From Linepithema humile (Eukaryota; Arthropoda; Insecta; Hymenoptera; Formicidae), in contig NC_090128.1 of assembly GCF_040581485.1 (NCBI RefSeq), positions 30,534,931 through 30,598,930 on the forward strand: a stretch of 64,000 nt of DNA, given 5' to 3'. The notes under the pieces were generated by a model. It searched no databases. It was not told the origin of the DNA and saw nothing but the letters and a program-made list of their open reading frames with translations. Position numbers and translations under genes: made by a program. This document shows, one piece after another, positions 45,498 to 56,883 of this stretch; within the stretch, counting starts at the first letter, position 1; each line of letters opens with the position of its first letter.

Positions 45498-46175
45498 ATG
45501 TCCACAGTCCATTCACCAAGGAGGACGCGTACTCAAGCTGCGGCGGTGTCAAATGAAACGGCAGTGGTTTCGGCTGAGTCGGAAATGCTGCGTACAATCC
45601 TGGAGGAGCTAGGACAACTCCGAGAGGAACGACGAGTTGAACAGGAGCAGATACGGACAGAACTGCATCGTTTGGAACAAGATATAGTCCAGCTAAGTCG
45701 TTTTAATAATAGCGAAATTAGGAATCAAGGAGAGAGTTTCGTGTCACAAAATAGCGAAATTAGGAATCAGGGAGAGAGTTCCGCGTCACGAAATAGCGAA
45801 ATTAGAAATCAGAGAGAGAGTTCCGCGTCGCGAAATAGATTAAATATTGAAAATTCAGATTTAGGTTATAAATTAAAAGATAAATTAGAGGAAGTTCATA
45901 GAGAAACTCGTCAACGTTTGAATTTTCGTTCACTTTGTACTAAAGCTCGTTATGATCAGAAAGCTCGACAAATTAATTTTGAAGAAGGTCAAGATGTGTG
46001 GTTTTATAATCCTCGTAGAGTTAAAGGAAAAGCACCTAAATTACAAAGTCATTGGGAGGGTCCTTATAAAGTAATTAATAAACTTAGTAATGTTGTATTT
46101 AGAATTCAAAAATCTAACAGACACAGACAGAAAGTTGTCCATGCTGATAGATTAGCTCCTTTTTATAAAAGATAA
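45498..46175 (+). CDS. Fused gag N-terminus / integrase C-terminus ORF of the deleted Gypsy-type element
   Basis: From ATG 45498, just after the primer-binding site, 225 codons stay open. The N-terminal part is a Glu/Arg-rich coiled coil (RTILEELGQLREERRVEQEQ) as in gag. Three near-identical 14-residue repeats (NSEIRNQGESSASR type) follow at about 45708-45836. The C-terminal part (GQDVWFYNPRRVKGKAPKLQ, then WEGPYKVI and HADRLAPFY) is the tail of a Gypsy integrase. A large internal deletion, probably through the repeated stretch, joined the two in frame. A function is possible but not shown. Confidence 0.8.
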   Translation: MSTVHSPRRTRTQAAAVSNETAVVSAESEMLRTILEELGQLREERRVEQEQIRTELHRLEQDIVQLSRFNNSEIRNQGESFVSQNSEIRNQGESSASRNSEIRNQRESSASRNRLNIENSDLGYKLKDKLEEVHRETRQRLNFRSLCTKARYDQKARQINFEEGQDVWFYNPRRVKGKAPKLQSHWEGPYKVINKLSNVVFRIQKSNRHRQKVVHADRLAPFYKR

Positions 46176-46670
46176 ATTCTGTATTGATAGTAATTGTTTT
46201 CTTTTTATTGAATAAGTTACTTGTTTTGATCGTTCTTATTTATTTATTTTAGAAAGAATGAAATGAAAATGGAAACTGAAGTGATTGTATAAGAAGTTGA
46301 CGACGAATTTGACGAAGACTGTCTCGCTCACGGTTTTTGAGCCGTGGTTTTCCCGTGAGCCGCAGGGTAAATGCCGAGGCAGGGACTTGAGGAGTCTTTT
46401 AAGACGATGGGACCACGGTGAATACCCCCCTCTTGTCCGAAGCTTCACGAAGAACATACAAAGACTTTAAAAATCGATTAAGTCAGAGGAAATAAGTTGC
46501 CTGGTAACCTGTAGCAGCAGCTCAGGGTAGGGCAGAGAAGCTTATTAAAGACTTGGACATCGATGGATCAAGAAATTTAAACTCAAGCTAGAAGAGAGCT
46601 AGGAGTTTAATTGAAGATCCAAAAAATGAATTAGAATGTCGGGACGACAATCTGAAGACGAGGGGGATAG

Positions 46671-47033
46671 TGTTGCGTCCCTGTATTTCGTCTCATTGAG
46701 AGCAGAAGATTCGTCTCCAGGGAGACGCTTATTTGTAAATAACGTTAGTCTGTCAGTCTTATAGAAAGAGTAGAAGATTCGTTTCTAAGGAGACGCTTGT
46801 TTGTAAACAACGTTTGTCAGTTTAGTTTCGGAGGAGCTGTCAAATTGTGCGGACGCGTATTGACAGTTCTCTTGTATTTATCGGTTTTGGTTGCAAAGAT
46901 TGTAAATAAGTTCTATTAAAGTTCTCTATTCGTTAAGAAGTGTTCTTTATTTCGTGTGTGTGAGTCTTTCGAGTGAGTGAACATTATTCTCAAATTGATC
47001 GGCCGATCCATTACGTTCTACGGGAACGTAACA
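46671..47033 (+). repeat. 3' LTR of the Gypsy-type element
   Basis: 363 bp, preceded by the purine tract GAGGGGGATAG and ending CGTAACA. Confidence 0.92.
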
Positions 47034-48186
47034 ATATTAATAAAAAGTTAATATTTTTTAAAAACTATGAGTGAATGTAATTAAAAAGACAGATTTATTG
47101 ACATGCATAGACATATCAAACAACTTGATGAACATGATTTGTTCGCAAAAAACTTTAAAATATTTAATAAGAAAACATTTTTTTAATGACAGCTATTATT
47201 AAAAGAAATATGTATTACATGCAAATGGTTTTAATTGTCGAAATATTTACGTACAATAATTATAAGTTTTCTCTTTCAAAGATATAGTGCAATTCAAATT
47301 TAAACTTAAATATACAAAAAATAATAAAAAAATAGAATATAATTATATTATTAATTTTATATTTAAGTTTAAATTTTTATCATCTTGTCTTTTTTTGAAA
47401 GAGTTGATTATTGTATTGTACACAAATATTTTAATAATTAAAATCATTGTTTATAAATGTCAAATACATTATTTATGAATGTAAGATAAAATTAATTGTT
47501 TCACTAACTCTACTCACCTAATAATAATTGAATTAAGTCGTAACATTCAGAATAATCTTGTGAATTATGTAACCATTCTGTAACATACAGAATATTATTC
47601 GAAGAGTGCTTGAATTAAACTTACTCAACATTTCCTCCATTCTACAAACAGCTTCACACGCTTGTGAAAGTGGTTCTTTTACAATTCCTATAATATTTTC
47701 TTCGATAATCTTGCTACTGTTTTCTATTCTTTCTTCTATTTTTTCTTCCATTTTCTCTTTTTCATTTGACTTTTCAATTCTTGAAGTGCAACAGACACAT
47801 TACGATTAACTGATAATTTTTCTTGATATTGTGAATATTTCTTAGTAGTAGGTCCACTAGAATCTATTGTTATATTTTCAGAAAAATCTCTTTCATCAAT
47901 ATTTTTTTCGATATTATAATTACATAAAATTTTCTGATATTCTTCTGCTACTGCTTTTTTCTTCCCTTTTTTTAGTGTCTGCATATGCATAAAATATATT
48001 TTAAAGAAAAGAAGTTATTAAATATGTTTAATTATATAATGTATTAAATGTCCATGCTTTAGTGGGTACATCTTAAACATTAAATGTTTATATTTCAAAA
48101 AGCGTCCTATGTCAAAATTTAAGAAATAGTTGAATCCTTTTTGTCAACTTTTCAGGTAGTACTAAATTTTCCCGTTATTTCTTTCT

Positions 48187-48190
<4 letters not shown>

Positions 48191-48246
<56 letters not shown>
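48191..48246. repeat. (TA)28 microsatellite
   Basis: Uninterrupted TA repeats within an intron of the BEN-domain gene. Confidence 0.95.
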
Positions 48247-48250
<4 letters not shown>

Positions 48251-48892
48251 TTTACGCAAAGAATTCAATTATATATATTTGTTGACAGAAAAGATTCAAC
48301 TATTCCTTACATTTTGACATAGGTTGCTTTTAGATTTCGAAATATATATATATATATAGCTATAACAAGTGCTCACATCTCACGATGTCCAGATAATTAA
48401 CTTACTTACTGCTTTTTCACGATAAGCTGTAATTGAAGAAAATGCGTTTTGCTGTCTCTCATCTTGGGAAGTGTTATCAGGTTCGTCTAGTATATCTGAA
48501 GGCCATGCAGGCCAACCAATTCTTTTATTGTCCTGATTTAATTCTGTGACACTTCCTATGAAATAAGAATATAATAACGAATTAATATATATCAGTTTAT
48601 AAATGTTACAGAACATTTACTATTTTTTATAAAAATAATTTGTGTTAAGAATTATTTTGTAGATCATACCTGCTAACTTGCCAATATAGGCATAATATCT
48701 TTGTTCTTTTCCTTCTACATCATTCATTGCAGTTTTAACTGAATATAAAATATTGCTGTTGAAGTCTTTATAGTGCTTGGGAGAAAATTGATTGCCCTCT
48801 TGAGTTTTAATTTTATGTATCAAAATATCTTCCACATCACCATTGTAATATTTAACCTTGGCATACCACTTTTTATAATCCGTGGAAGCCAT

Positions 48893-49299
48893 TATATTAA
48901 AACACAATAAAACACATGATGTTAAACAAAACGTATTATTATTTTGTATTTTCTTACAGAGAAAGTAATGTTTTCTGTAATATTTAAATGATTGACACAA
49001 ATCAATTTAATTTTCTTGATAGGTTATCACTTTGTTGGCGCGTTTTGGCACTTGGCACGTCTTGCACTTGCACGTGTTAACACGTAAGCCACGTAAGCAA
49101 CGTGTGTTTCATTGTTAGGTTAGGTTAGGTTAGTCTCTTTTGCGCATGCCATGCGGTATCAATAGAAATGATGGGACGATTAGACGCCAGTCTTTATTAA
49201 ATTATAAAAGTGGGTGTTTTATATGGAATTTTTCTTGGTCCACCCCCCTTTACAAATTATTTAAAACATATATATATATATATACATATATCATAAAGC
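48893..49299. promoter_or_regulatory. Shared upstream spacer of the divergent BEN and transposase genes
   Basis: The two start codons face away from each other across 407 bp. The spacer contains CACGT-type repeats (49055-49105) and the tract TTAGGTTAGGTTAGGTTAG at 49115-49133. A bidirectional promoter is inferred from layout only. Confidence 0.45.
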
Positions 49300-50032
49300 A
49301 TGAAGTACAAGCAGTATCTTTTCAAAGATGTTCCTATTCCTCGTAGTACTGCATATCGACAGAAAAATCGGACTACCAAGACTGTTGTGCAGGTTAAGTA
49401 TAATATTTCAAGTAATTTGAAGTATATATATTTCTTTAAAAAAGAATTTGTTTTGATATATTTTTTTCACATAAAAAAGTTTTTACAAAAGCAATAAACT
49501 AATAATATTTTTTTCCACTTAAACTGATAAGTCAGTCATTCTACCAAAACTCTAAGTTTTGTAAAAACTTTTTTGTAAAAAAAGAATATTAATTATTATC
49601 TGTTTCTTTTATTTCAAGAACATATAGAACATGATGATGAAATTATGTCAAGTGAAAATAATGATAAAATTATGTTAAGTGAAAATGATATTATGTCAAG
49701 TGAAGATGTCATTATTTTTAGTGAACATGATGATGATATGTTAAATGAAAATGATACTTGCCTTAACAGCATCCACAGTTCTGAAGAAATTCTTGTGAAT
49801 GTGATGGATAAGGTAATAATGTAATATATAAAAACAGATTACTTTTGATCAAATTTCTGTAAGAATGACAAAAACATCTTTAGCACCTCTAGGCCATTGA
49901 CTTTTTTTAATTAACGTATCGTCAGCTTCAATCCAAGTGTTAGACATTTCTTCTCTATAAACATTACATACCTGCCGATTTTACCAATGTGCACAAAGTA
50001 CACTTTCTGTCCACTAACTACAGAATACTAAC

Positions 50033-51922
50033 AAGGGAACGTTCACAAGTGTCCCCTCCCCCGATTTGATTCTCCTTGAAATATGTTGTAAAACATACAA
50101 TTTGAGGAGACACGTATTTTTTTATAGCGGCCCTAACTCAAATTTAAGGGATCAAACACTCCTTTGAAAAAAAACGGTTTTTTTCTTTGTGTGTAACTAT
50201 CGCTAAAACCGTAGGAGATAAAAAAATATTTCAAATAGAAGTTGTATGGCTTGTAATGGACTTTATAACTGTGTAGTTAAATTTTCAAAAAATAAAATTT
50301 TTTTAATTTACCCCCACCCCTTGTTATTATTTTTTCAAATTTCAAAATTTTTGTAATGACAAAAGTTGTAGCATTTTTTACACTGAATTCAACCATATAT
50401 GATTTTATTATGTTTCGAAATCACATCTTTCAAAAATGAGTCATCAGTATCACATTATATGCGTCGCGCTGCATGACTGTTTATACCGTACTTGTGTTGT
50501 GCATAGTCGCAAAATAAATATAAAAATGACATGTTATTATATATTTGAGAAAGAAAAGTTAACTAAAATTGTTGCTAAAGCATCTCTTTCACATTATACT
50601 CTTATAAATAATCGCTGCATTTCGTGCGCAGCGCGTTGTTATATGCAAGTTAGCTATCAGCGCATATTACACTTTGAAGTTTTGCTTGCAGTGACCACGG
50701 GAAAATAATTTATGAAACGAAAACAGTGAATGAATCAATCTATTCAACATATATCTACCCTAACTCTACCTTCTTGGCCCGACTTGACTGAGAATGAAAT
50801 AAAATATAAAATTCTGTACAGTTTACTCTTTTTCAATAATTTTAATATACTGTGATTCTACATGCTATTACATTCCACTAAATTACTACGATTTTTTTAA
50901 ACTATGGTATATAAAATGTATATTATAAGTATAATTATAATATATATAAATAAGCTTATATATATATATATATATAAAAGCTTATTTATTGTATCAATAT
51001 ATTATAATTATACTTATAATATACATTTTATATTTCAAGATTTTATATACCATAGTTTAAAAAAATCGTAATAATTTAATAGAATGTAATAGTATGTAGA
51101 ATATATCGCAGTATATTAAAATTATTGAAAAAGAGTATGTACAGAATTTTATTCATTGTCAGTCAAGTCGGGCCAAGAAAATAGAGTCAGGGTGGATATA
51201 TGTTGAATAGATTGATTCATTCACTGTTTTCGTTTCATAAATTATTTTCCCGTGGTCACTGCAAGCAAAACTTCAAAGTGTAATATGCGCTGATAGCTAA
51301 CTTGTATATGACAACGCGCTGCATACGAAATGCAGCGATTATCTATAAGAGTGTAATGTGGAAGGGATGCTTTAGCAACAATTTTAGTTAACTTTTCTTC
51401 CTTAAATATGTGATAACATGTCATTTTTATATTTATTTAACGACTATTGCGCAACACAAGTGCGGTATAAACAATGCGTCATGCAGCGCGACGCATATAA
51501 TATGATACTGATGACTTATTTTTGAAAGATGCGATTTCGGAACATAATAAAATCATATATGGTTAAAATCAGCGTAAAAAATGCTACAACTTTTGTCATT
51601 ACAAAAATTTTGAAATTCGAAAAAATAATACCAAGGGGTAAGAGTAAATTAAAAAAAAATTACATTATTTGAAAATTCAACTACACAGTTATAAAGCCCA
51701 TTACAAGCCATACAACTTCTACTTGAAACATTTTTTTATATCTCCTACGGTTTTGGCGATAGTTACACACAAAGAAAAAACTCGTTTTTTTCAAAAGGGT
51801 GTTTCACCCTTTAAATTTGAGTTAGGGCCGCTATAAAAAAATACGTGTCTTCTCAAATTGTATGTTTTACAACATATTTCAAGGAGAATCAAATCGGGAG
51901 GGGACACTTGTGAACGTTCCTT
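50033..51922. mobile_element. 1.89-kb foldback palindrome inside the transposase intron
   Basis: The ends AAGGGAACGTTCACAAGTGT and the mirror near 51905 bound two ~0.93-kb arms centred on a TATA-rich stretch near 50980. Both arms can be read as the same ~60-90-codon frame (50436-50708 + and 51242-51424 -), but nothing is recognised in it. No clear target duplication was seen. Confidence 0.78.
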
Positions 51923-52920
51923 TTAAGAGTGTTGTCAGCATGTGTGTTGCTACACTTCTGCACTTCAAGACGAGAAAAATTTTTTTTATAAAGAATACTA
52001 TTATTTTGATATACACTATCTCTATTCGTCTCCACAACACGTTACATATACATTTTACGACCGATATTAATTATATCAATGTGATTAGTATCATCAAAGC
52101 TGCGAGCTGACAGGTCTGAGCGCCGCCATGTTGAAAAAGGACAGACATCTTTTAGAAAAAGAAAGGAAAGAAAAAAGACGCTCTTATGCGGGAATCGACA
52201 TTTCACGGGATGTAGAAAAGGACAACCATGTCAGACAACATGAAGGATGACGAACAGACGACGACGACGACGACGACCAAGACTTACATAAATTTCGGCA
52301 TATTTCGACTTTGGCAAACTTTGGCAATTAATATATTTTTTTAGAAAGCATGTACAAAAAAAGTAAAGATACTTTTATTATGTAAATCGCATGTGCTCTA
52401 TCGATTGAGCCTATTATAAATTCGATCGGTCCACGCATTATTGAGATATGAAAATCTCGACTCCTATCAGCTCATGTGCTCGCGTAAAGATACACGGTCG
52501 GTCTTGCGCTGCGCGTGAACTTGGCGCGAGACACTACCGTGTCTCTTGATATGCAAAATAATATTTTAAATGTATTAATGCACACGTATATTAAAGTACT
52601 ATTGTGTACAAATTTATAATAACATAAATAAATAAAACAAGATTATTAATATTACAAATTACTTTTTTAATTATTTATTATTAAATAAGTAAAACTTAAA
52701 TTTCTTAAAAAAATAATAACTTGTATAATTAATTATCAATCTTATTATTATAATTGTACATTTATACAGCTTTTACTGCATTAGTGCATTTAACCAAATT
52801 AACTGTAACATTTCTAGAAGAGAAATAAAAGTTTTTTTTGCTTATAACATTTATTTTTTATATTTCACAATTGATATTAATTTTATATGAAAATATTTAT
52901 GCCTCTCTGTAATTTTTCAG
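51923..52920. other. Remainder of the transposase intron, no gene seen
   Basis: AT-rich, with a (GAC)n tract near 52256-52280. It ends at the acceptor TTTTTCAG (52920). Confidence 0.6.
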
Positions 52921-55338
52921 GAATCTGAATTATGTTCTTCAACAAATAATCATTCTGGAGGAGAGGAAGAATCTGAAGCATCTTTCTGTCAACAATTTTG
53001 TCGCATTAATAAAGAACAAAATTTTTGGGAAGAAAAATCACATCAGAAACGTACCATTTGTCCGTGTACAAAATCAACTGCAGAAGACGTTATGCTTATG
53101 TGTTTGACTCTAGGATTAAGATATAATTTATCGTGGCTAGCACAAGTAGACATTTAAAAAATGATAAATACAATGTATGGATATGAAACAATTCCAAGCT
53201 CCAAGTACATGTATTTTAATCATATAGATCGATCAGGTGACATTTTCAAATATCACATTTTTTGTCCAGAATGTGAAAAATATTATGGAAATAAGAATAA
53301 CTTAACAGAATCTATCGATTGCAACTGTGGAAATGTTATCAGTGTTAACTCCTCAAATTATTTTTTATCCATAGATTTAGAATCTCAATTCAAGAGACTT
53401 CTTAAAAATACAACAATTGTTGATTCCCTTCTAACTTATAGATTTAATCGTTCAAAAATTAACGATATTGCTTTAGAAGATATCTATGATGGAGCAGAAT
53501 ATAGAAAACACTTTGATAATGGAAATATTCTTTCACATCTTTATAATTTCTCGTACTCGTTTAATACTGATGGTATTCCTATGGGTAAATCTTGTGGCAA
53601 AACAATATGGCCCATTTATATTACGATAAATGAACTGCCGCCAAAAGAAAGGAGTAAACACATCTTACTTGCTGGATTGTATGTTGGTAAAAATGATCCA
53701 AACCAAAATGTCTTTTTACAACCTTTTATTGAACAAGCTAATAAATTATCTCTTTATGGCTTTCATTGGAATCACAATGGAAAAGATGTAATAAGCAAAG
53801 TGATTCCTTTGTGCGCTATAGTTGATTCGGTAGCTCGATTTAAAATGTTAAATATGTCTGGGATCAATTCTTATTACGCATGTACATTTTATTATCAAAA
53901 AGCTGAACGTACAGTGAAAGGGCAGAGATTCCCTTTGTGTACATATAGAGCACCTGATCGAACAACAGAGTCTACTATAAAAGATATCGAGAAAGTATAT
54001 GAAAAACGAAACGAACGTAATGATAGGAAACGATATGTGAAAGGCGTAAAGGGGCCAACAGTATTATTACAATTACATTTCTTTGATTTGATAACTGGAT
54101 TTGTGCCCGATTATATGCATTGTATTCTTTTGGATGTGATTCGATTACATACAGAATTACTTTTTGACTCTTCTCGTAAAAATTTTTGGAAAAACATGGA
54201 AAATGATGAAATAGCTATGAAGCATTTAATATCTGCCATTGATGAACGTTTCACTAACATATGTGCTTTGACTTCTATCACCCGATCTGTTCGTTCTCTT
54301 TCACAAATAAATATTTGGAAAGCGTCTGAATGGAGATCTTGGCTAATATTTTATTGTATACCGTGCTTGAAAGGTTTTTTAAAAAAAAAATATTTGAAGC
54401 ATCTTGCTATGTTATCAAAATCTACAAATATACTTTTGCAAAAGTCTGTTACAATACAAAATGTGCTAAAGGCACACGAATTATTTTTGACTTATGTTTT
54501 CTTATTTAACAAGTATTTTGGTGTTACATCAATGGTATTAAATGTACATCTTTTAACTCACATTGCACAAAATGTTTTAAATTGGGGTCCTCTTTGGACT
54601 CATAATGCTTTTGTATATAAAGGACAGAATCGTCATCTGCTGCAATTGTTACAAAGTCCACGTTATGTTGTAAAGCAAATAGCTCGCAAGTTTTTGATAT
54701 TTAGTGATTTACCAATTTTGTGCAATGAGTTAGTATCAACAAAATCAATAATAAAATTTTGTGAAAATATTATTCAAACTAAATTGCAACATTTTATAAG
54801 ATGCGAAGGAGTAGTTCTTTTAGGTAAAAAAGAAATATGTACATTTTCATCTGAGGAATATATATGCGTTAAAGAATACAATTTTAATTTAGAAAATTGT
54901 ACATTGTTTAAAAAAATGTTATATAATGGTGTAAGATTTTGTTCTAAAGTTTATGCAGCTAATAAGAAACATAATGACTCATATATTTTGACTTGTTATG
55001 AAATGATTGCCGTTATAAAAAAAATTATATATGTATCCGATTCAAAAGTATTAATTTTAGTGCAAGAGGTTGTGGTGCAAAAGGAACCTTTGTTGTTTGA
55101 TCAAGATTTTAAATATACTCAAGTTAAACGATTTACAGGTTATGGTAAATTTTTTTGTATTGAACCTGTTGAAATAGATGCTCAATGCGTATTTATAGAT
55201 CTTATAAACGATAAATATCTATGTAAAATGCCATTTGGTTGTTATGGTGATTAATGATGACGCATTTCATTTTATTGTCACATAATATTAAGTAGCATTT
55301 TATGTCTATATATTTAAATATGTATATCTTAATGTAAT

Positions 55339-55344
55339 AATAAA
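55339..55344 (+). terminator. Candidate polyadenylation signal of the transposase
   Basis: AATAAA about 85 bp after the stop codon at 55252-55254. Confidence 0.45.
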
Positions 55345-55805
55345 TTGAAAAAAATATTACTCTAAATCTTGATTACTTTAACCCAATAAAAGTTCTATAA
55401 ACATTTTCTTGAATCCATTTTTTAATAGTAGCAATGCATAGTTTTCAATAAAAACGGGTTAAAATAAAGAAATTACAAAAATATTCTTCCAACATAATAT
55501 CGTACATGAGAACTAATAATTAAAGAAGAAATAAAATTGTTTCCTTTTTTCTAAAGTTTTTAAACTTTCACTTTTATAATTTTGTTATTAATTTAAATAA
55601 ATCTTTTAAATAATACATTATATGATAAATTTTGCTCTTAATTATCTGAAATACTTCCGGTTTTTTTTTTATTTTTATAAATTAAAGCAATTAGTAAAGT
55701 TCCTAAAGCTTCAAATTAAAAAAAAAAAAAAAACGTAAAAAAACGCTTAACACACAATTTAAAAAAATATTAATTAAAAACATAAATGAAAAATTTCATC
55801 TCAGA

Positions 55806-56260
55806 AATGTATACAAAGCGTATCGGAATGCTCTGTATATTCTTTGAGAAATGTTTGGGAAGCGTGAACAAAGCGTTTCTTAATATTCATTATTAAAGTG
55901 TAAACAAAGTGTATTTTAATGCTTCGTATACATTTTGTGGAATGTTTGAAAAGTGTAAACAAAGCGTTTCTTAATACAAATTTTCGAAGTGTAAAGAAAG
56001 TGTATCTGAATGCTTCACACACATTTTGTGGAACGTTTAAGAAGCGTAAACAAAGCGCTTCTTAATATAAATTTTTAAAATGTAAAGAAAGCGTATCGGA
56101 ATGCTTCGTATACATTTTGTGGAACGTTTGAGAAGCGTAAACAAAGCGTTTCTTAATATAAATTTTTGAAGTGTAAAGAAAGTGTATCGGAATGCTTCGT
56201 ATACATTTTGTGCAACGTTCAGGAAACGTTAAAGAAACATGAATTATTGGAGAGTATAGA
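55806..56260 (+). repeat. Five tandem copies of a 91-bp subterminal repeat
   Basis: The marker ATGCTTC (ATGCTCT in the first) recurs at 55828, 55919, 56010, 56101 and 56192, exactly 91 bp apart. Each unit holds AAGCGTAAACAAAGCG and CATTTTGTGGAACGTTT. It adjoins the right terminus of the CACTA-type element. Confidence 0.9.
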
Positions 56261-56428
56261 AAATGTAATAAAACACTTCATACATGTTTTATGGAGCGTT
56301 TAAGAAACGTGTATAAAGCTTCGAAATCATGAAGAGTTAATGGAAAGTCAATGAAACTTCTAAGAAGCGTAAATTCTATTCATTCACGCTTCTTTGACGC
56401 TTCGTAAAGCTTTTCATTTTCACCAGGG

Positions 56429-56560
56429 TTGTTGTACAACTTTCTATATAAACTTATAACTATTCAAAGATCGACCATTCATAAGAATAACATTGAAAAT
56501 TTATACACAAATACACAAAAATGAATGCTTTTTTTTAATTATATTTTTTATGAATGGATT
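56429..56560. other. FAS 3' flank resumed after the CACTA-type element
   Basis: Matches 2865-2994 of unit A and leads into Copia copy B. Confidence 0.8.
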
Positions 56561-56789
56561 TAGTTAAGAATAATGTCATTCCATTGTTATGTTTTATGTT
56601 TTCTCTTACTCTAGATCCATTTTTGTTTTTCTCCCTAGTTATGCTGTCAGGTATAGAGAAAGAAAACTGCGTGCAAGTATGTAAAAGTATTTTATAAGTT
56701 TGATTTAAATATACTTATTTTACTCAAGCACTATACATACAATTTGTTTAACTGCATCATAAAGAAATAATCCTCATATATATTTTAGA
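56561..56789 (+). repeat. 5' LTR of Copia copy B
   Basis: Begins TAGTTAAGAATAATG (the first G of TG is changed) and ends near TATATATTTTAGAG. Confidence 0.7.
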
Positions 56790-56883
56790 GATTATAGGCT
56801 TAGAATTGCAATAATTAAGTAAGACAATTGGCTTTAAAGCAGGTTATATTTTTTCTTCGTATTATCGCTGGCTCGTTTTAAAA

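Larger units (their letters stand above)
45103..47033 (+). mobile_element. 1,931-bp Gypsy-type LTR element, internally deleted, with intact ends
   Basis: It has two 363-bp LTRs (45103-45465 and 46671-47033), TG..CA ends, a 4-bp duplication ATAT (45099-45102 and 47034-47037), a primer-binding site, a short purine tract before the 3' LTR (46661-46670) and one fused ORF. It lies in intron 3 of the BEN-domain gene. The LTRs differ at only a few positions, so the insertion is young. It lacks protease, reverse transcriptase and RNase H, so it could move only with help. Confidence 0.9.
43950..48892 (-). pseudogene. BEN-domain protein gene of the CACTA-type element (one frameshift)
   Basis: Six exons on the - strand fit GT..AG rules and phase: 48892-48670, 48555-48410, 47978-47625, 44496-44432, 44363-44174 and 44098-43950. 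They would give about 375 residues. A one-base deletion near 47758 (in a run of A) shifts the frame in exon 3. The N-terminus (MASTDYKKWYAKVKYYNGDV) is of unknown type. The middle is charged and probably coiled coil. The C-terminal exons read VHLGSGFYCTNAG, NDCDWAAALLIGVFGEDAKL and LPAYLSDSARSWRRKK, which resembles a BEN domain (DNA-binding or protein-binding alpha-helical domain). A possible extra exon at 43563-43800 was not confirmed. Its transposon role is unknown; DNA binding or transposition control is an inference. Confidence 0.62.
49300..55254 (+). pseudogene. CACTA/EnSpm-type transposase with a single in-frame stop
   Basis: Coding parts are 49300-49392 (MKYKQYLFKDVPIPRSTAYR), an acidic exon ending at 49812 whose acceptor is uncertain (about 49619), and 52921-55254. 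The main exon is open except for TAA at 53155-53157, just before a 697-codon stretch. Recognisable blocks are the N-terminal helix region (LTLGLRYNLSWLAQVDI), a cysteine cluster (CPECEKYYG and CNC), FNTDGIPMGKS with a candidate catalytic Asp, WPIYITINELPP, and FVPDYMHCILLDVIRLHTEL with a second Asp. Later come LTHIAQNVLNWGPLWTHNAF and VYKGQNRHLLQLL. This block order is typical of animal EnSpm-like transposases. In an active copy it would excise and insert the element. The 2.9-kb intron 49813-52920 holds a foldback element. Confidence 0.82.
42675..56428 (+). mobile_element. 13.75-kb CACTA/EnSpm-type (CMC) DNA transposon with divergent transposase and BEN-domain genes
   Basis: The left end CCCTGGTGAAAATAAAATG and the right end CATTTTCACCAGGG are inverted, with a TT duplication (42673-42674 and 56429-56430). 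The undisturbed target is at 2863-2864 of unit A. Inside are a + strand transposase (49300-55254) and a - strand BEN-domain gene (48892-43950) fired from a shared ~400-bp spacer. Subterminal repeats at both ends probably bind the transposase. A Gypsy-type element (45103-47033), a 1.9-kb foldback (50033-51922) and two MITEs are nested in introns or flanks. One stop and one frameshift disable the two genes, so the copy looks recently inactivated. Confidence 0.85.

Noticed and set aside
50436..50708. 90-codon frame in the 1.9-kb foldback, with a shorter mirror at 51242-51424
   Set aside because: The duplicate frame is explained by the inverted repeat. It has no recognisable domain and is truncated differently in the other arm.
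55801..56022. 73-codon frame on the - strand
   Set aside because: It is produced by the 91-bp tandem repeats, and its repeating residues follow the repeat unit.
56821..56883. A tRNA-iMet-type primer-binding site after the Copia 5' LTR
   Set aside because: The bases after TTTAAGA do not match the usual copia primer sites in any of the three copies, so none is annotated.
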